Under the pieces are notes generated by a model, which did no database searches, was not told the DNA's origin, and saw only the letters and a list, made by a program, of their open reading frames with translations. A DNA stretch of 64,000 nucleotides from Bin87 sp034423575 (GTDB lineage: Bacteria > Chloroflexota > Dehalococcoidia > Lucifugimonadales > UBA3495). Location: positions 1 through 64,000 of the forward strand of contig DAOUIF010000062.1 in the NCBI GenBank assembly GCA_034423575.1, written 5' to 3'. Within the stretch, counting starts at the first letter, position 1; each line of letters starts with the position of its first letter. Both the position numbers and the translations under genes were made by a program. This document shows positions 62,072 through 64,000 of the stretch, piece by piece.

Positions 62072-63250
62072 GTGAACAAAGCATGGTTCATGGCCGTGCT
62101 TGCGCTCACCGTCTACGCCACCATCAGCGCGATCCTGATCGTTCCGCCGCTCCTGGTGGAGATTGCCACGGACCTGAACATTTCGGTGGCCGTCGCCGGT
62201 CAGTTGGCGACCGCGACCTTCGCCGGCTGGGCGGTCATGGGCATCTCCGGTGGCCCCCTTTCCGACTCATTCGGCCGGCGCCCGGTTGCCCTGGTCTGTT
62301 TGGCAGTTCTCTCGATATCGGTGCTGGCGTCCGCCTTCGCGCCGAACCTGGAAATCCTGCTGGCGCTGCGAGTTCTGACCGGGCTGGGAGGCGGAGCGCT
62401 TCCTCCCAATATCGTGGGGTCGGTTTCGGACGTGATTGCACCGGCGCGGCGGGCCAGGGCGGTGGGAGCGCTGCTGGCGATTCAAGGGCTGGCTTCAGCC
62501 ATTACGGTGCCCTTTGTCGCCGTGCTGGCTGACCTGGGCGGGTGGCAGCTCGCTTTCATCGTTTACGGCCTGACCCTGGCAGTGGGGCTGCTGGCGAACT
62601 GGCTGTGGCTCCCGGAGGCCCGAGGGGAGCGGGTTCGCAACTGGGTATTCTTCTCCAGGTATCGGTCGCTGGTGTCCATGCGGTTTTTCCGCGTCGCCGT
62701 GGCGGTCAATATTGCCCAGCGCATCGCCTTCTGGGGCATGATCAGCTATTTCGCCGCCTACCTGATCCATACCTACGAGTTGAGCATCGGCTTCGTGGCA
62801 CTGCCGTTGGCAATCTCCGCGGTGGGGCAAACGGTCGGAAGCTACTCCGCTTCGTTCGTTGCCAACCGAAGGAGTCGGGCGCTTTTCATCGCTTCCTGCA
62901 CACTATTGGGCGGAGTCTGCGGTTTCCTGTTGTTCGCCTTCAACCTCGGACTCTGGGCATCAGTGGCCGTCGCAGCGGTTGGGACGGGCCTGTTGAGCAT
63001 AACCTTTCCGGTCTTGGTGGCGGCCAGCACCGAGTATTCGGGGGAATCCAAGGCTACGGGCGTGGGCCTCATGGGGTTCAGCAACCAGGCCGGAGGGTTC
63101 CTGGGAGCCGGCATTGCCGGAGCATTGTTGGCCGGCACCGGCTACCTGGGAGTGGGCTACCTGTGTCTCGCGGTGTGCATCGTCAGCGCGGTGCTGACAA
63201 CCCTATTCGGCCGGCAGTTTGGAGAGACAGCGGGTCAGAGCAAAGCGTAA
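62072..63250 (+). CDS. MFS transporter (drug:H+ antiporter-like)
   Basis: 392 residues, about 12 transmembrane helices. The loop 2-3 motif is GPLSDSFGRRPV. RVLTGLGGGALPPNIVGSVSDVIAPARRARAVG covers helix 4 and its following loop, and GPxxGP-like motif C is not obvious. The start is GTG at 62072, with GAGAGG overlapping; ATG 62090 is an alternative. Likely exports or imports a small organic compound. It is divergent from the SDR at 61766. Confidence 0.85.
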   Translation: MNKAWFMAVLALTVYATISAILIVPPLLVEIATDLNISVAVAGQLATATFAGWAVMGISGGPLSDSFGRRPVALVCLAVLSISVLASAFAPNLEILLALRVLTGLGGGALPPNIVGSVSDVIAPARRARAVGALLAIQGLASAITVPFVAVLADLGGWQLAFIVYGLTLAVGLLANWLWLPEARGERVRNWVFFSRYRSLVSMRFFRVAVAVNIAQRIAFWGMISYFAAYLIHTYELSIGFVALPLAISAVGQTVGSYSASFVANRRSRALFIASCTLLGGVCGFLLFAFNLGLWASVAVAAVGTGLLSITFPVLVAASTEYSGESKATGVGLMGFSNQAGGFLGAGIAGALLAGTGYLGVGYLCLAVCIVSAVLTTLFGRQFGETAGQSKA

Positions 63251-63361
63251 TAGGGCGCCCACTGCCCGAATGCGCGCGCACGCACCATATTAGCTTCGCT
63301 AAGCGCGACTATCTTTGCTCGGCCTCGTCACCCGTCCTGCGCGCTCCGCTAAAATACGGAC

Positions 63362-63901
63362 ATGTTCATTGTGCCGCGCATAGCCGGCGTGCCATTGCGA
63401 TTGCTCTCGGTTTTGCGTTGCAATCCGATCCGGATTATGGCGTTGCTCGCGGTCTCGTTCTCATTGGCCTCCTGCGCCACCGGCCAGCCTGCCGCCGACT
63501 TCGCGCTGACCACCTTCGGAGGTGAAGAGTTCCGTCTGTCCGAGCAGCGAGGGCAGGCAGTTGTCATCAATTTCTGGTACCCATCCTGTCCACCCTGCCG
63601 GGATGAGATGCCCGCTTTTCAGGAGGTCTGGGAGGAGTACCAGGGGCGCAACGTGCGGTTCATCGGCCTGTTCGTGCCCCAGGGGTTCGACACCGAAGTT
63701 GAGGCACGGCAGTTCGTCGACGAGTTCGGCTTGACCTTTGACTTCGCCACCGACGTGCGGGCGCGCGTGGCCCAGGAGTACGCGGTGCAGTTTTTCCCCA
63801 CCACTTACTTCATCGACCAGGCGGGGCGCGTGCATCTCATGGAAATCAGCCGCATGGACGTGGAGCGGTTGATGGACATCCTGGCAGAACTGGAGGGCTG
63901 A
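63362..63901 (+). CDS. TlpA/ResA-like thioredoxin-fold lipoprotein
   Basis: 179 residues. The signal has a lipobox LASC (C38). The thioredoxin fold has the redox motif WYPSCPPCRDEMP with C76 and C79 and the cis-Pro loop VQFFPTTYFIDQAGRV. It probably reduces disulfides or cytochrome c precursors outside the membrane. No clear ribosome binding site precedes ATG 63362; ATG 63437 (MALLAVSF) would give a shorter and more usual signal peptide. The stop overlaps the next start (TGATG), so the two are coupled. Confidence 0.87.
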   Translation: MFIVPRIAGVPLRLLSVLRCNPIRIMALLAVSFSLASCATGQPAADFALTTFGGEEFRLSEQRGQAVVINFWYPSCPPCRDEMPAFQEVWEEYQGRNVRFIGLFVPQGFDTEVEARQFVDEFGLTFDFATDVRARVAQEYAVQFFPTTYFIDQAGRVHLMEISRMDVERLMDILAELEG

Positions 63902-64000
63902 TGGACGCCCTCGGAATCATTCTGCTCATCATCAGGTGGGCCCATGCGCTGGCGGCGGTGGTCTGGATCGGCGGCAGTCTGTTCATGCTGCTGGCCGGCC
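63901..64000 (+). CDS. Membrane protein, N-terminus only (CopD/DUF4149-like)
   Basis: Starts at ATG 63901, overlapping the TlpA-like stop by one base, and runs off the right edge. The 33 visible residues read MDALGIILLIIRWAHALAAV, then VWIGGSLFMLLAG. RWAHALAAVVWIGGSLF is typical of the first helix of CopD-like/DUF4149 membrane proteins. Coupling to a TlpA-like thioredoxin suggests a role in copper or cytochrome maturation. Confidence 0.65.
   Translation, partial: MDALGIILLIIRWAHALAAVVWIGGSLFMLLAG

Overview
The window is GC-rich bacterial DNA, with GGAGG-type ribosome binding sites and dense, mostly short operons on both strands. The gene content is that of an aerobic heterotroph that degrades unusual organic matter: several COG3618-type amidohydrolases, SDR dehydrogenases, a Rieske ring-hydroxylating oxygenase, an HpaB-type flavin monooxygenase, a luciferase-like monooxygenase, a copper amine oxidase, a GMC oxidoreductase and an M24 creatinase-like hydrolase. 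This resembles uncultured Chloroflexota (SAR202/Dehalococcoidia-like) genomes, but that placement is inference: there is no rRNA or tRNA gene here to confirm it.

Layout. 1-6.5 kb: M19 dipeptidase, M24 hydrolase, metallo-beta-lactamase-fold hydrolase, an unknown gene, an amidohydrolase and a divergent VOC protein. 6.6-13 kb: a catabolic cluster (SnoaL-like protein, HpaB-like oxygenase, SDR, Rieske alpha and beta subunits, second SDR) with a HEPN/PaREP1 gene inside it. 13-15.5 kb: ABC-F ATPase and dodecin. 15.8-23.5 kb: amidohydrolase, Tat-exported sulfite-oxidase-like lipoprotein, copper amine oxidase, NHL propeller, LLM monooxygenase and MFS transporter. 23.7-27.5 kb: one 1263-residue protein joining a permease to a long extracellular multi-propeller region. 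28-36 kb: peptide-type ABC transporter without ATPases, membrane-anchored PQQ-like propeller, GMC oxidoreductase and an amidohydrolase paralogous to the one at 4.9 kb.

36.3-43.4 kb is a decayed mobile region. It holds a helicase-nuclease with two frameshifts, an intact NaChBac-like channel, a broken DDE transposase with inverted repeats, and the C-terminal part of a large serine recombinase. The two ends are a C-terminal and an N-terminal fragment of a second channel gene of the same family, and both junctions carry GGCGAT. 43.7-53.2 kb: pyrE, a one-protein sensor-to-DNA-binding fusion lacking its phospho-acceptor histidine, gamma-glutamyltransferase, a membrane-anchored HTH protein, an amidohydrolase/deacetylase and ispH. 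53.2-58.6 kb is a defence-like island: HEPN, HicB and HicA, a type IIG restriction-modification enzyme and a Kv-like channel whose K+ filter is replaced. 58.8-64 kb: two paralogous SDRs flanking a Uma2-family protein and a TIMP-like secreted protein, an MFS transporter, a TlpA-like thioredoxin lipoprotein and the start of a membrane protein.

Three dispersed repeat families are visible: four copies of a GTCAGAATCAGG / CCTGATTCTGAC element, three copies of a GTCATTGCGAG / CTCGCAATGAC element with nested outer arms in two copies, and one short GTTCGACAGGCTCACCACGA repeat inside the GMC coding sequence.
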